The translations under genes were made by a program, and so were the position numbers. From Numida meleagris (Eukaryota; Chordata; Aves; Galliformes; Numididae): DNA of 64,000 nt. The notes under the pieces are model-generated. The model searched no databases, had not been told where the DNA came from, and worked only from the letters and a program-made list of their open reading frames with translations. This document shows, one piece after another, positions 48,901 through 62,712 of the stretch. Every line of letters begins with the position of its first letter. Position 1 is the first letter of the stretch. The stretch covers positions 33,728,793 through 33,792,792 of the forward strand of contig NC_034412.1 in the NCBI RefSeq assembly GCF_002078875.1, read 5' to 3'.

Positions 48901-51087
48901 AATCATTTTGGCAAATTTCCACTGGCAAGAATCAGGCGGGGTTAACTCTGAAATCAGCTGTCGTGGGGCTCACACCAGGCAGTTAATGGATGAAAGGCTG
49001 CCACAGACACCCTTCAAAGTTAATTTGCACAGACCCATTTTAGAAGTAGTGCACTATGGCCCAACTGTATGAAATGTATTGTGCATGTATTAGTATTCAT
49101 AAAATTCATTAGAATCCCATTAGTTCAAATGAAAGAATTCTGTTGCTTTCGTGCTATAAAACTGAAATTCTTTAGGGCCAGCAAAAAGAGATGAAGCATA
49201 TAGAAAATATATCAAAAATGTGTTTTGATTTTGTAGAGCCATTTCAATCAAGTTTTCATCTGTCAGGAAGATTACTGCTTCAATCAGATGTCAATTCAAT
49301 TAAAAATGCAAGACTATTCCAAAATAACCTTAACTTAATGGAATGCATTCTCTCACCAGGCTGCATCAACATGGGCACACCCACATTTTTTTTTCCCTCT
49401 TTCTGTGGTCCAAAACATCTATGTCAGACCCTGGAACACTTCAGAATGATGCAGTGAGGCAGCTGGCATTTCTTTTACAGAAGGTTTCTAAACTAGAAAA
49501 TAGTAATAACTGGACTGGAACTGAAGCATGGTCCTCTTAACTCATGCACTTATTTTCCAGACATAACTGGGTAGACCTTTTAATGGAGCAAACTGCAGGT
49601 GTTATACACATATATAAGGTATGTATTTATGCACATATAAAATTTTCAGAGAAACAAGGAGTTCAGTGAAAAGATCTTTGTAATGAATCTCCATAAGCTA
49701 CTTTTGCAATTTTCAACTATTTGTAAGCATTGTTCATGGGTGTCTTTTTTTTAGGGTGTCTGTGCTAGCAAGATGTTAGCCTACTTCAGTGGAAAGTGTT
49801 TTATCAGATGATTATTCTTTTCATTATGGATCACATCAGTTGATTCAGGGATGCCAAAGAATACTTCCTTCAGCTGACTGTAACACTAGCTTTTGTTTAT
49901 AGCTGACAATAAGCTCCATTTTCTTTGTTGGTGGGAGCACGAGGAAGAAGCCTGTTGAATGAAGTATCCATGTGCATAGGTGAGTTAATGGTTTAATTTC
50001 AGCCAAAGTGAATTACTGAATCCAGATCAAATTTAGAAACTCATTGGTGGAAACTCCTAGATCACAGGCATGTGTCATATTTGCAGCTGATCATATTTTA
50101 AGGGTTTAGTTTCTGAAGTTCAAGCTTGTACTTTTCTAAGTTCTGTTCACATTCAGTTTCCGATTTCCACTCAGGTCTAACACCCCTCAGCCGTGACAAG
50201 CAGCTGACTCGTCAGTAATTCAGCATGGTTATGGTCCATAACTAGGACTTCAAGCAGACATTGTTCTCCTAACTATTCTTCAAGCTTCATTTCAGTACAT
50301 TAATATCTGACAGGTCAGGATGGTTTGATTTGTTTGCACCATTAAGGAATGTGCTACACTCTCTCTGGCACCAGTAGTCAGAAAGGGACATAGGAAGTCC
50401 TGTACTCATGAGCTCACCTGGACTGGATGCTAAGTGAACTGACTTGATTGCTTCTGTAGAGTCTACCTCTCAAAACATCTGCCACTGGGCCAAATTCTGC
50501 TGTCACCAGTGAATGCATGGGGAACACAAGACCTCACTTTTAATAGGATTAAATGAAAGGGATAAACTACTTCTCAGTGTATGGCTCATGATGTGTGCCA
50601 GATTTATGTACCACTTGCCAAACCCAAGTGTAACTGAGGGGAACTCCATTTTTATACATTGATTTATTTCCTTGAAATACAATAGAGGTGTTCTGCACTA
50701 TACCTGCAACGACTCGGAGGAATTTATCTTTTTTTTTCAGAAAGAAAGAAAGGAAAATATATAGACATACATATCAGCCTGAGCCTTATCCACGTGGAAA
50801 TGAGGCCAAAATGATTGATTTCTATTCTCAACCAAGCTATATATGTTGTCTCATGACTTGTACATTTATGAAATGAGAAGGAGACTTCATAGTTCTTTGC
50901 CTTTGACAAATCTGATCGTTACTACTTCTCCAGTTATTAAGTTTAATTGATGGTGCTCCCAGATCAAAACAGAAAACTGGTTGACTATTTTTCACAGATC
51001 TTCCATAATGCATGAATTGTGAAATTAGCTTATTGGAGCTGAGCACCCTGGAGATTGTCAGGTTTCCATGATATGTATACACAAATA

Positions 51088-51121
51088 GAGGAGTGAGAGA
51101 GAGAGAAGAGAGGGAGAGAAA
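51088..51121. repeat. (GA)n-rich tract
   Basis: GAGAGA-rich purine tract of about 34 bases with small interruptions. Confidence 0.85.
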
Positions 51122-51223
51122 AGGTGTCTCTGGTATCTCATTGTTAGCATTAGCATTTTGCAGGACAACCAGCCTACTGTAAAATCTACTTGCAAAATAT
51201 GTGGGGTTTTTACCTAACGTTGT

Positions 51224-51265
51224 AAAATCATATTTTAAAAGAAAAAAATCATATTTTAAAAGAAA
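51224..51265. repeat. 21-bp tandem duplication
   Basis: Two adjacent copies of a 21-base unit beginning AAAATCATATTTTAAAAG; near-perfect match suggests a recent slippage duplication. Confidence 0.85.
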
Positions 51266-51799
51266 TTCCTGCAATATGTATTTAAAATAAGGATAACAAC
51301 TACTCCAGAAGGAAATATATAATAAACCAAAAGAGAGCCTTAAAGACCTGTATAAATTTTCATGTGAATCTACAAAGTCAGCATGACTTTGTTAACAGAC
51401 AAGTGCTATTACATGTCTTTGTTCCAGACTCCTTAACAAGAATTCCACTGAGTTACTTTTTGTTGAAAATTGAAAAAAAATATACTAATTCATGGTAGTT
51501 TTCAGTTCTCAGGCTCCCAGTTGGTATGCCTGCCTCATTATGTGGCATATATCATTTCTGAAGGCTGGCTTTGTGTCATTATGCAAAATTGCTTTCACAG
51601 TATTTTGGACTGCCCAGCCAATAACCGCCATCTCCCTACAAGCAATGAATTTTACTGATGACAACAGCAACTGCATATGCAACCATGAGCATTGTGCATA
51701 CAAATAACGTAAGTAGACACATGCTATACTATCGTGCTGAAACCCAATGCTCCCTAGCTGAAAGTATATAAATAAATTAACTTCCACATACGCATTAAA

Positions 51800-51842
51800 A
51801 ACAACAACAACGCAAAACAAAACAAAACAAACAAGCAAACAC
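51800..51842. repeat. (AAC)n/(AAAAC)n tract
   Basis: AACAACAACAAC followed by AAAAC pentamers and AAAC units. Confidence 0.8.
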
Positions 51843-54800
51843 CTGAGGGGAAGGGGAGACATGCACATTAAGAACACACAGTAAAATCTATATAATGCTT
51901 ATCATAAAAGATTAAAATGAGAATAAGGGAAACATAAATAGCATTAGCAGGCATCAACTTTTGACTGCAAAATCAAAGCAAAAAGCTAAAATCTTAGGTA
52001 AACAACAGTTAATAACAGCTGTATTTTGCATGTTTGCATGCCAAACTAACATGAGATTAGAAATGAGGGAAAGACTCCACTGTTGCTGGAAGTCTGACCA
52101 CAAGCAGGACCGCAGAAGTGAGGAAGGGATCTTTGGAAAGGGAGTGGTCCAGCTGGATTTGAACATCAGCATACAGGTGGTAAAGTGCAAAGAGGAATAA
52201 CTGGGAAATAACAAGTGATGAACCTTATGGGTAGTGATGGGAACAGGTTTTTAGGAAAATAAATGTAGGATGAAGGCAGAAACAATGAATGAGGAAAGAA
52301 AATGAGGTGTGTCAATGCCATTCCTTCTTTGACTACACTTAAAAACAGAAGATCACCTGGAAAGGACAATGTGTAAATAGAATACAACAATATATTAATA
52401 CTATTCTAGTTCTGTTTTAATCAGTTTGCACAGTTTATACTTACAATTGGAAGACTAGGAAGGTAGAAGTGCAAGTGATATCTGCTTCTGCTCTGGTAGG
52501 GGGATTTAAAGTCTCGGAGAAACTCTCACATGCACTCCCATGTACAATAACTTTTCTGAAAACTAACAAGGTTTTGCATAAATTCTCGTTAGAAAAACAT
52601 GAGCATTTAAAACCCTTTCTATGCTTCTGAATCCCTGAAAGTCTAAACATTAAAATATTGAAAGCCCAGGAGAAATGAGCTTTCAGTTCACTCTACCCAG
52701 CAGCCTGGACACACACATTAATAAGAAAAATAAAGCCTTAAATGTAAGAGCAAATATCTCTGTACAAACTGTGAGAAAGAAAAGTCAAACATTTTTTCTT
52801 GATATATCTACAATAGTCTTCTTTTTATCACCTTAAAGATTTATAGTTATTAGCATATTATCTACTGCAGGTGAAGGAATTTTATGATGCTCATCAGAGA
52901 GCAGGCTCAGTCATTGTCTTTCCACTTTCTGATGAAAAATAACTTTACTCTGGCATTATGTGGACTTCATACTTCTTACCTAGAACAATTAGGATTTCAT
53001 CAATGTCCTTCTCTCAGTGTATCAGAATAAAAAGACAATGAGTGGCTATCCTGCGTGTTAGAGGGAAGAAATTCAATTCTTTTGCAAGAGGTGAAAGAAG
53101 CTGAAGAGACTAAATGTTGATTCCAGCTAACTACGCACAATGATGTGCCAGGTAATCCCTATCTCCTTCTATCTTATTATGAGAAGAATATACGGATTTA
53201 AATGAAATAATTGATTTTAATAAAAGATATATATTTAGGTAAGAAATACACCAAACTTGCTTCCATCTCTGTCCCACTGCATGCTGTGAATAACTTGGTT
53301 TTTGCAGTGTTGCAGTTGTAGGGATTGACAAATAAATCCAAGCCTGAAAACATACAGCCTTAAAGTTATCTCTCAGTCCCAAATATTTTCCTTGAAGGGA
53401 CCTTGTTTCTGAACACTGTATACTACACAAGGCAAGTGTAGCGCACATATTTTACAGCCGATACAATCTGGCTTTGCTTCCAAAATTGATGGCTGAGGCA
53501 GTTCTTTCAGCAGTTGTTTTTTTTTCTGCTATATCAAGTTAATACTCAAAGTGTCTGATACACTCTGTTATCCCATAAGAATCAAAGAGAATTACCCTTA
53601 AAGTATGCTTTTTTGTAACTGATCAAATCTAGAAAGAAATAGAATTGCATTTGTTAGCTTGGCTTCTGGTTTGTGCTGGTTAAACAGATCCTACGGAGGA
53701 ATGTTTCTTTTCCAATTAGTTATATATTTTTTCCTACCCAGTATGATTTTCACCATATCTTTTTAATTGCAAAAAAAAATAGGAATTAAAATCATTGACC
53801 ATTCCTTTAGCCAATGTGTTTTTGTAAATTAATTCAGTGAATCTCAGCCCTTCATGTGGCTTAACACATTGTTATGGCATACAAATGCTAAGAGCAACTT
53901 CTGTTGTAGAAACAGAATACCTACATAGCTATATATGACTTTCTACTTCAATATGGAAAACCTGTATGAGAAGTCTACATATCAGTACTGTCTTTGAGAT
54001 TTTAGGGATTTTTCTTCTTTTCCTTTGGCCATGGTATTTCATCTAGATATCTTACTCTCCCTTTTGCTTTATCAGTTGAGTTGCTTTTGCTGCTTCTTTA
54101 CTGTTGAGATCATTTCTGAAATGGCTTCAAAGTAGTTTAAATATGTGCGTTTATACACATGTACACATACACATTTCAATATAAATAGTTTACTGTCTGT
54201 TTCTAAATATTATTGTTGTAAACCTGTCTGGTCAGGAACCACCTTCCACCAAACCGCTTCCATTCACAGAGGGTACCACACTTGTGACTTTTTCCCTTGT
54301 AATTGTGTTGGTGCAAGGGAAAGTAGATTCTCTGGTAATATTGAGAAGTCATGTAGACGGTTTTCTCAGGTCTGAAACTTTGGCCTTGGCATCACATTTC
54401 ATGAGAATCCAAGAGAGAATGGAGCACTACAGTGCTATTTTGTCTGCTGTCTTTATAACTACACAGGAGATTTACTGTGTCATAAATTCAGTTCTGAATT
54501 TAGGGCGTCAGCTGACCAGCAAAGAGAGTCCTCAGAATATAAACAAAAAAAAAGAGATTGATTTCAAAAAAGTACTGAGAAGACTGACATTTTTCATGAC
54601 CCTGTGCAGAGCAGGAGGGCTGTTCTGCTGCTGCAGGCTGGCTGATTCTGGGAGCCAGGACATGTGGGGCTCATTAAGTTCCAAACAAGTTACGAAAGTT
54701 TTAAGCAGGAAAGAGCTCGGTTTGAGGAATGAAACATTTGGGAAGAGCCTCCGATTTAAGAAAATGTTTTGTTCTGGAGCTTTTTGCTTTGTCACTTAGT

Positions 54801-55025
54801 ACTGCCAGGAAAGGAATGCAAACTCAGGAAGTAAGTTTACTTAGTCTAAACGCACACTGTTAATGGCATGAAATTCTTCTTCAAAAGATGGAAAATCCAG
54901 CCCTAGCTGGAGGTAGAATTTATTAGAATGGATGAATCATGGCATATTTCCTGTATAAAGAACTGCCCAATACATTAAAAAAAATGTAGAAAATGTCAAG
55001 GTTTGTCTTAAATTTGAATAGGGAA

Positions 55026-55082
55026 GCATATGTATATAGGTATATGTGCATATGTGTATATAAATATATATACACATATAAA
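55026..55082. repeat. TATG/TA-rich alternating tract
   Basis: Degenerate TATATG and TATA units over about 57 bases, a likely microsatellite remnant. Confidence 0.8.
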
Positions 55083-56999
55083 GAATAATAAGGTTTACAT
55101 TTCAGATGGAAGACAGCTTTCAGGTCTTCATCACACAGGAAGAATAAGTAATGAAATTAATATATTCATGAAAATGCAGCTGCTTAAACATTTTTGTATA
55201 GAGTCTTGTTCCGATCAGAAAATGTTGTCAGAAGCAACACATTGGCACAAAAAGAAAAATCAGACTTGATAATCAGCATTTTTCAAAATATATGTCATTA
55301 AACTACTCCAGAATCACTGCATTTATGAGGAGCAGGGAACAAGCTCTAGTTAGAGTAATTTTCAATCAGGATAGAAACAAACGTCACAGTGTAGAAATAG
55401 CATCACAACCAAAACACCTCACAAGCTGGCTACAGCCTAACAAGTACAAATGATCAGGAGAAATGAAGGACATGTAATGCTTCACTAGTAGTAGCCAGCT
55501 CCCATCACCTCAGTGTACATAAAATTTAAACCTAGCAATAGATAGTTTTTTAAAGCTTCTGCTGCATGGGGAAAAAAGCCATAAAGTGGTCCACTGCCTT
55601 CTTGGCCAGCCTAGAGTATGCCTTTGGAGTGAACCATTTGGGATAACTGCCATTACTCAAATACCAGCATAGGAGCTCAACTAAAATAATATATTCCTAG
55701 TAAAGTTTTAACAGGAGTCTTCTTCCTTTCATTTTTAGAAGCTTTACTTTTGAAAAATCAATTATTTATATTTCAGATCAATTCCAAAAAGGCATCTGCA
55801 CCATCATGATACAAAGCTAATTCCCACAATACAGCTGAGTTTTGTTCACACATCCCAAGTAGTCCCAGCCTTTCAGTTCAATTTCCATAGCCTGTTAGAA
55901 CGTCCACTTTTTGCTTATTATATTTCTGCAAAACCTAATAGAGTATGACCCAGTTTCTTCATGTGCACTGATATACATTACCTCAAGGAATAAGTTGCCA
56001 GAAACAAAAACATCTTACACACCTCCTTGACAAAAACAAGCAGTCTCTATGACTTCATTTCTTTCACTTACAGCGTCCAGCCAAGAACTCACCCAGGTTC
56101 AAACGTCTCTCAATATTGCACAGATTTAAGTACATCATTTACACAGAAGTCACATACATATAATTTCTACTATACCTTTCAAATTCCAACTTTTCAACGT
56201 CTTATTGATTTGTAAGAGAGGTATCTGACCTGAAAATCCACTTTGTTCCTCTGTGGATGAGATGAATGGCAGATTAAAAAGCAATAATTTCCTTAGAGAA
56301 AAACACACAGCTGATGGAGAACTTCTTGCAGATTTGAAGACTTTTGTTTTACTTCCGAGGGAAAAAAAGACAGAGAACTTATGAGAAAATAAAAAAAATA
56401 GATTTGGGCAAAAAGTAGGACTTGAAATATATTGCTGGAATTGATTATTAACTCTGTTAGTGGGTCTGATCTTAATTTTCTGTCTCAAATTTTGTTATAA
56501 AGAAGCTTCCCAGTAAAACATTGATAGGGGAAAAACTAACTTGAATTATTCTCATTACTGTGGAAAATCAAAACAAATGTCAGTGCTAGTAATGGTAATA
56601 TATATTAGTTGCTTAATTATATATAAATAACACAATCTTGAGTGATCTGAAAATTTTGACTTTAACCATGAAAAACCTTGTCACACTGACTGAATGTAAA
56701 TGTTCACGTACCTGTTACTTCTGAACATTGCCTGCTGTTCCTCACATAAACTACACTTAATTTTTGGTTAACCATTATCCATTATGATTATTTTTCTTTA
56801 TATAAGGATATAATGTATAAATACACATACATAATATCAGCAGTGTATGGAAATTAAAAAAATTACATTACTAAATAGCAATGAAACCAGAGCAGTTACA
56901 CTGGTTTTATAAGTTCATTCATGTACTCAGGTGGAGATTTGTGACGCAAGTCTACTGAATGTAACATTTTCGACTACATCAGAAGTTTCTCCACATGGC

Positions 57000-57048
57000 A
57001 TATATATGTACGTGTGTGTATGTGTGTATGTATATATATATACACACA
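57000..57048. repeat. TG/TA dinucleotide tract
   Basis: Mixed (TA)n, (GT)n, (TATG)n and (CA)n over about 49 bases. Confidence 0.85.
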
Positions 57049-57396
57049 GCAATTTTTGCTTTTCGTACATTGAGCTGTACCTCACAGGGCTGCTGGAAGA
57101 AGCAGCCATTTTATATTCAGCTTAGATTCATTTTTCTTATAGATAGTTTCATATTGTGATGTCTTACAGTAAATTTCCCAAGGCTTTTCCTTGTTATTTA
57201 TTCTCTGTTTATCAAGTGTAAAATCAAACTGGTCTACAAAGGTATACATGGCTCATGAAACTTTTTTAAAACTAAACAAGAAATTTCCTTTCACATTCTG
57301 GAAACGGTGGGAGAGATAAGAAAAAAATGTTTGAGTTGCAAACAAGTATTTAAAGAGCCTGAAATGGCAGAGGATGTGCTTATGCTGTTCAAGTAC

Positions 57397-57411
57397 AGGT
57401 AGGTAGGTAGG
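57397..57411. repeat. (AGGT)n short repeat
   Basis: Nearly four units of AGGT in a row. Confidence 0.8.
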
Positions 57412-58382
57412 GAGTATTGTCATAAGTCTGCATGCTCACAGCAGGAATACACAGCTTATTGCAACAAGATAGCAGAGATAGCGTCACTGCAGTTATATTA
57501 AACAAAATAATGAAAATCTAGTCTAAAGTCTAGTTCACAAATAACTGCATCTCAGCCTCAAAAACCAGTGTTAGATTTATTAATGTGTACATTTTGTTAA
57601 GGAAATAGTTTTTGAACCAGCAGTTTAAGATACTTAAGAATCACTGAGAAATCAACTCATCTTTTCTGGAAATTACAGAGCTAAAAGCAGGTTTGGGTCT
57701 AAGGACTTCACAGTCTGCTAGAATTTGGACAAGATCTTGAATTTCCAAGCTCCAAAACAGTGAAAGCTCTGTGTGTCACTTGTAAGCTTAGTTAGATTCA
57801 CGAGCGGGGATTTTACCTCACCAGTTGCCATGCCCTTTGTAACAAGAGGCCACAAAACGGCAGGATTGGGGGTCCCCCCTAAGCCCCCAGGCTGGCAGAG
57901 AAAAAAGGAAGGAATAAGGGAGAGCATGGGCAGAAGAACCTTTCAAATCACATGCAGCTCTCATGCAGTGTATTTGACTTATCTCAGTGGAGTGTGCACT
58001 GTAGGAAAAAAAACATGTCACTGCTCTAAAACTGTCTTTTCTAATTCAGTGCATCCATGTATTGTTATAAATCAGTTTCCCAAACACTGAAAGATATCGA
58101 GACAAGAGAACAACTTTGACTGTTAGCTATCAACTCAGATAATGAAAACTTTCCTTCAGCATTAAGCTTCCCGTGTATGAAAAAAATAAGACTAAAAATA
58201 TAAATAAATGCCTTCATGTTTTGCCTAGGAGAGGGTTCCTTCTACGTGCACGTAGGAATCAGGCATTCACGTTCATCCAGGTTCTGTTTCTAAGGGAGTT
58301 TTAAAAACATGTGGAATTCTTCATTACAAGTTGCTGTCCTTTACATTTCTATATTTCTATAATCCTAATTATAGGGTTGTTG

Positions 58383-58410
58383 ACAGATGAAGCTGTCAAC
58401 AGATGAAGCT
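58383..58410. repeat. 16-bp period tandem duplication
   Basis: The 12-mer ACAGATGAAGCT occurs at 58383-58394 and again at 58399-58410, giving a short tandem duplication. Confidence 0.8.
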
Positions 58411-61400
58411 TGAGTACATTGCAGGTTAGTTTGGGTTCTGTTAGAGGTTAACGTAGAAGCATATTGAACACACTACATACCTTATGCTCAGGTATCATCT
58501 TTCACAATAAATTACTTATGTGTACACACATTTCAGTAGGTACGCTGGTAATTTTACTACAAACCTATGTTATGATGAAAGAAATAGAAAATAATTATAC
58601 TATAATATATTTGAACATCGTACATATCCAAAGGTCAAACATATAAACAAGGAAATTTTGAACGAGAAGAGCATTTACGGACTCTGAGAAATGCTTCCTT
58701 CCTACATATACCTGTCCGTATTAGGTTGTCTGCTGTAAATTCTTTCTGAATGAAGAGTTATTAGCATTGAGAATATATATGAGTCTCACTTTGTCACAAT
58801 AAACAAAATGCTACTATCTGTAAGCACTGCAGGGAAACGATAGGTACTGTCTTCATATTAGCATCTCTGCATTTGACAGCAAAGATATATTTTGCCACAT
58901 AGCTAAGTCTCGGGGCAGACAGCTTATTTATATAGCTTTGGCTTACCAGTTTCCTTCAGAAAGAATGAAACCACCTCTAAATGATAATCTTTTGACTTCC
59001 AACAGGATAGTGATTTACAGAGCCACAAAGACAACACTGTGTTTAAAAAGCTGTAAGACGCCATTTAAAGCCTTTATGGCGCAACAGTGCTTCCAATAAT
59101 ACACTTAGCACTCCAAGTTGAGACAGCTTGCTGAATAAAGAAATACTTCTTATGCGTTTTAAAATAAAGAAATTACTCATGATATATTTTACTGCAACCT
59201 GTGGAAAACAGCTTGCAAAATATAGCTACGGTTTCATAGTATCTAGTAGTAAAACAAGGAGCGGTAAGGGCAGAGTAGGAGGAGAAAGGCTACATGAGAA
59301 ACCCCTGGATGTCTGATGGGAGAGAAAATGACATCCTTGATGTAAAAGCACTCTAACAATGTAAACTAGAAGGATGATACATAACCATTCTAGTGTAACG
59401 CACATGATTTTCACTTGGACAGATATGTTATTTAGATCCTGTCATGAAATGTAAGTCTTCATTTTCTTTATACAATCAAGTAACTAGATTTTCCACTCAG
59501 CAAAGCAGCACCGTTAAGTAAGTTAAAGACACAGCATCAGATGTTTGAAGCTTAAGTATCCTCTCTCTTGCGGGTCTGTGTTATGCTCTACTTGGACAGC
59601 TGGATGTTGTGCATTCATTTCTAGAAAACATTATTCATAAGAAATCATAAGTGATCATTTATGGGTAGAAGCTGGCATCTGCTCCTGTTTATTCGCCTTT
59701 TGTGTTGGAAGGGGGAGGAGGAAGCAGGATCTTATACTGATGAATCTCTCCATGCTAACAGCCAGAGCAAGCATGTTTGTTGGTTTGATGTGGGGAAAGT
59801 TGGTTAAGATTAGAACAGGGCAATTCATTGCATAGCAACGTCAAGCTATCACTTCTGTATGGTTAAGAGCCTCATCCAAAGATCTATAAAGTCAGGTGAG
59901 GACTTGCCTGGCTTGAACACTGCTCAGATCAGTGTAACAGGGAGGGTATCGGAGTGTTTGTCACTACATTGTGATGCATTTATTGCACCTGCCCTTTTTC
60001 CCTTTCCAGTGCGTAGAGACCGGAAAGATCAATATGATGGAAAAAGCGTTACAAAAGAGGTGGAAGGACCAGCAGGATAGAACAGTGCCATAAAGGAAGG
60101 GAAGTAGATCGCTCACCCATATCAGAAGATTCTGGGTTCACAGGGAAAAGCTCCACCAAGGAGAGATGTCCAGAAAGAGATCCTTCCTCAGTGGCAGTCA
60201 GCCCTTAAATGAGGTCTAAGAGAGGTGAATTGCCTTCACCTGCACTCCCAGGGCTGACTGGGTCTTTCCTTCAGGTGCTCAATCAGTGGTTCAGGCCATG
60301 ACTCAGCAGTTCCCATACACAGTGGAAGATGTTTAGATTCTGACAGGAAATGCAAGGTTACACTTTCTTATATGTTAAAGTAACTAGATTTTCTGCATAT
60401 TTCATCACTTCGTGGATCACTTTCCAGGACATGTTTTCTCCTCCAACTATCAAAATATTTAATGCTTTGAATTAGCATTTCAGTGAAAAGAGTTGTATTT
60501 TGTTTTTGCAGTTTTGAGAAGTCATACCTTGGTCATATAATAGCAGATTTCTGTGAGCTTCTAGGATAAACCGTGGTTTTATTCAGGGAACTCAAAGCCC
60601 AAAATGCTGTGATTTTCAGAAGTGCACGGAGGAGCTCTGACTGTAAGTTCACCTTCCTGCGTTGGACATGTGGATGGAATTATCACTTTCACCTTCTAGC
60701 TGTGTCTTTCGGGAAGTGGATGTGAAGAGATAAAAGGAAGGAGAAATTCCTTGCCAGCTGGAAAGAGTGGGTGCAGTCATGGGGATCAGCAGAACTCAAA
60801 AGCAGTTACAGGAAAGGGAACAGACTTCATCAAGCTGTGGGGCACCTCCAGCTTGTGCATTGTGGAATAAAATTGTGCTGGGGCAAAGGTAGCTGGAGAA
60901 GAAAACAATGATGCCCAGATCGTAGCTGTCTGGGTGCTTCAGGTAGCCAGCAGAAAGGGGTTTCAGCATCAACGCTCAAGACCAGTGAACAGAGAGCAGC
61001 AGAAGCTGGGAAGAAAGCTGCAGGGGGATTGATTTGCAGCCAGTGCTAGCTAGAATAGCAAAGAGAAGGAGAGAAATCCCTGGAAGCAGTAGGAGGATAG
61101 AGCCTGGCAGGACAAGAGGAGAAAGGACTTGATAAGAAGCTGCAGCTTTTTTCCCCCCTTTGCTTTCCTGATAAGTTGAGTTCAAAGCAGCAGCACACTT
61201 CTACTGCAGGTGCTTAAAAACGTAAAAGCTTACTGAAGTCAACAGACAAAACCAGCCTAACAGCGCGATGTAATTTTTTTTGTGTTCCTGCTAGGGCTGG
61301 CCGGGACATTTTCAACTAATTACAGTTTCAGCAAAATATGCTGTTTCACCTAAATTAGTAATTTTGGCTGCAGAAAGAATATCTGCTCCAGTCTACCTCA

Positions 61401-62712
61401 TTTCTCAAAACATTTGAAAGATTTTGTTTCTGTTGCTTGCCAAATGAAAGTAGATTATTATTCTCAAAATTTTTCCACAAGTAGGAATTGCTATCAGAAG
61501 ATCAAAACAAATCCAGTTCCCAGACCATTTGAACTGATGTTCAAAATCTTTTTTTATTCTAATCTGTTTTCTTTATCCCAGTGCCAGGAAAGAAGCATCT
61601 GCACAAATTAGCACTGTGTGTTACCCAGTGAGTGGGTAAATTTGTCATGGAAGGGAACAAGGAAAACATGGCCACTCTTCTCTCTTTGGGTGAAAGCCTA
61701 CAGAACAGCAGTGCTCAAGTTTGAAGAAAACTAAAAGATGGATTGCAGTTGTGGACAAGCTTCTGTAATTTGTTTTCATATTGATTTATCAGTACATAAT
61801 ATTCATTTGGCTATCACTAATCTCATTTCCACAGACATGCACACACATTTTAGTAGAACTTTTTCATTTAAGACCTACGCGCCAAAGTTGTAAAACAATT
61901 AGCCACTCTGAGAGGGAAAAGAGAGTAAAACTGTGACCCTTGCTCTTTCATCTGCTTTGTGGGGTTTATAGCAGCTTTATTTTTAACTATAATTTTCTTC
62001 TATTTATTTTCATCATTTCACTGCTGTGCCTGCTATCACTTACTGCTGTGGTGATCTCCTGATAATATTCAATCAGGACGTGTAGTCTTGCTATGATCAG
62101 TGTAACAGTGAGCATTAGGTTTGTTTTCATAATCTTCAAATACTACAATCATTATCCACCACACAGAGGCATGGATCACAGGAAGATGCATTTATGAACT
62201 GCTAAGACGTTTTTGGTTAAACCCAAGATTAAGTTGTATAAGATCGGTGGGATTTCTTTTTAAATGTTGCAGAAAAGTTGGGTATTAATTAGGTTCCTTA
62301 GCAGAGGTAAATTAAATAAATTTATCACGCAGTGATTTCTCACTGAACCAAAGAGAACTGGTAGATATTTCAGAACCGCCTTTGCAACCCAGGAAATTCT
62401 AGCTCTCAAAGGTAAGATCTTTGAAAGATGTTTAAAGATGTTTAAATATCCAACAATCTGAATGATCCCTAAAGGAAACACTGAAAAATACCCTGAAATC
62501 AATGAGTCAGGTGCCTGCACACCATTGAATTTCAACTAGAAATACCAGTCTAATTGAATATTTAGAACTTAAAACCTATTAAAAATATATGTCTGGCAGC
62601 TTCATCGTTATGAAGGTATGAATTGGACCCCTAAATAAAGCACGCTGAACAGTTTACACACCATAAAAGAATCAGATTAATTTTTCCAATAATTGGATGA
62701 GCAGAGGACTGA

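Larger units (their letters stand above)
41630..62690. other. Intergenic desert upstream of PCDH18, no gene recognised
   Basis: About 21 kb with no supported exon, RNA gene or recognisable transposon. Open frames are short and motif-free. Simple repeats are listed separately. Blocks at about 41980-42160, 47270-47525 and 48380-48920 are low in repeats and more balanced in base content, which fits possible conserved non-coding elements. PCDH18 lies in a gene desert in other vertebrates, so long-range enhancers here are plausible, but this is inference. Confidence 0.6.

Noticed and set aside
60121..60320. Possible LTR-like unit with short direct repeats
   Set aside because: No TG...CA ends, primer-binding site or second copy could be identified.
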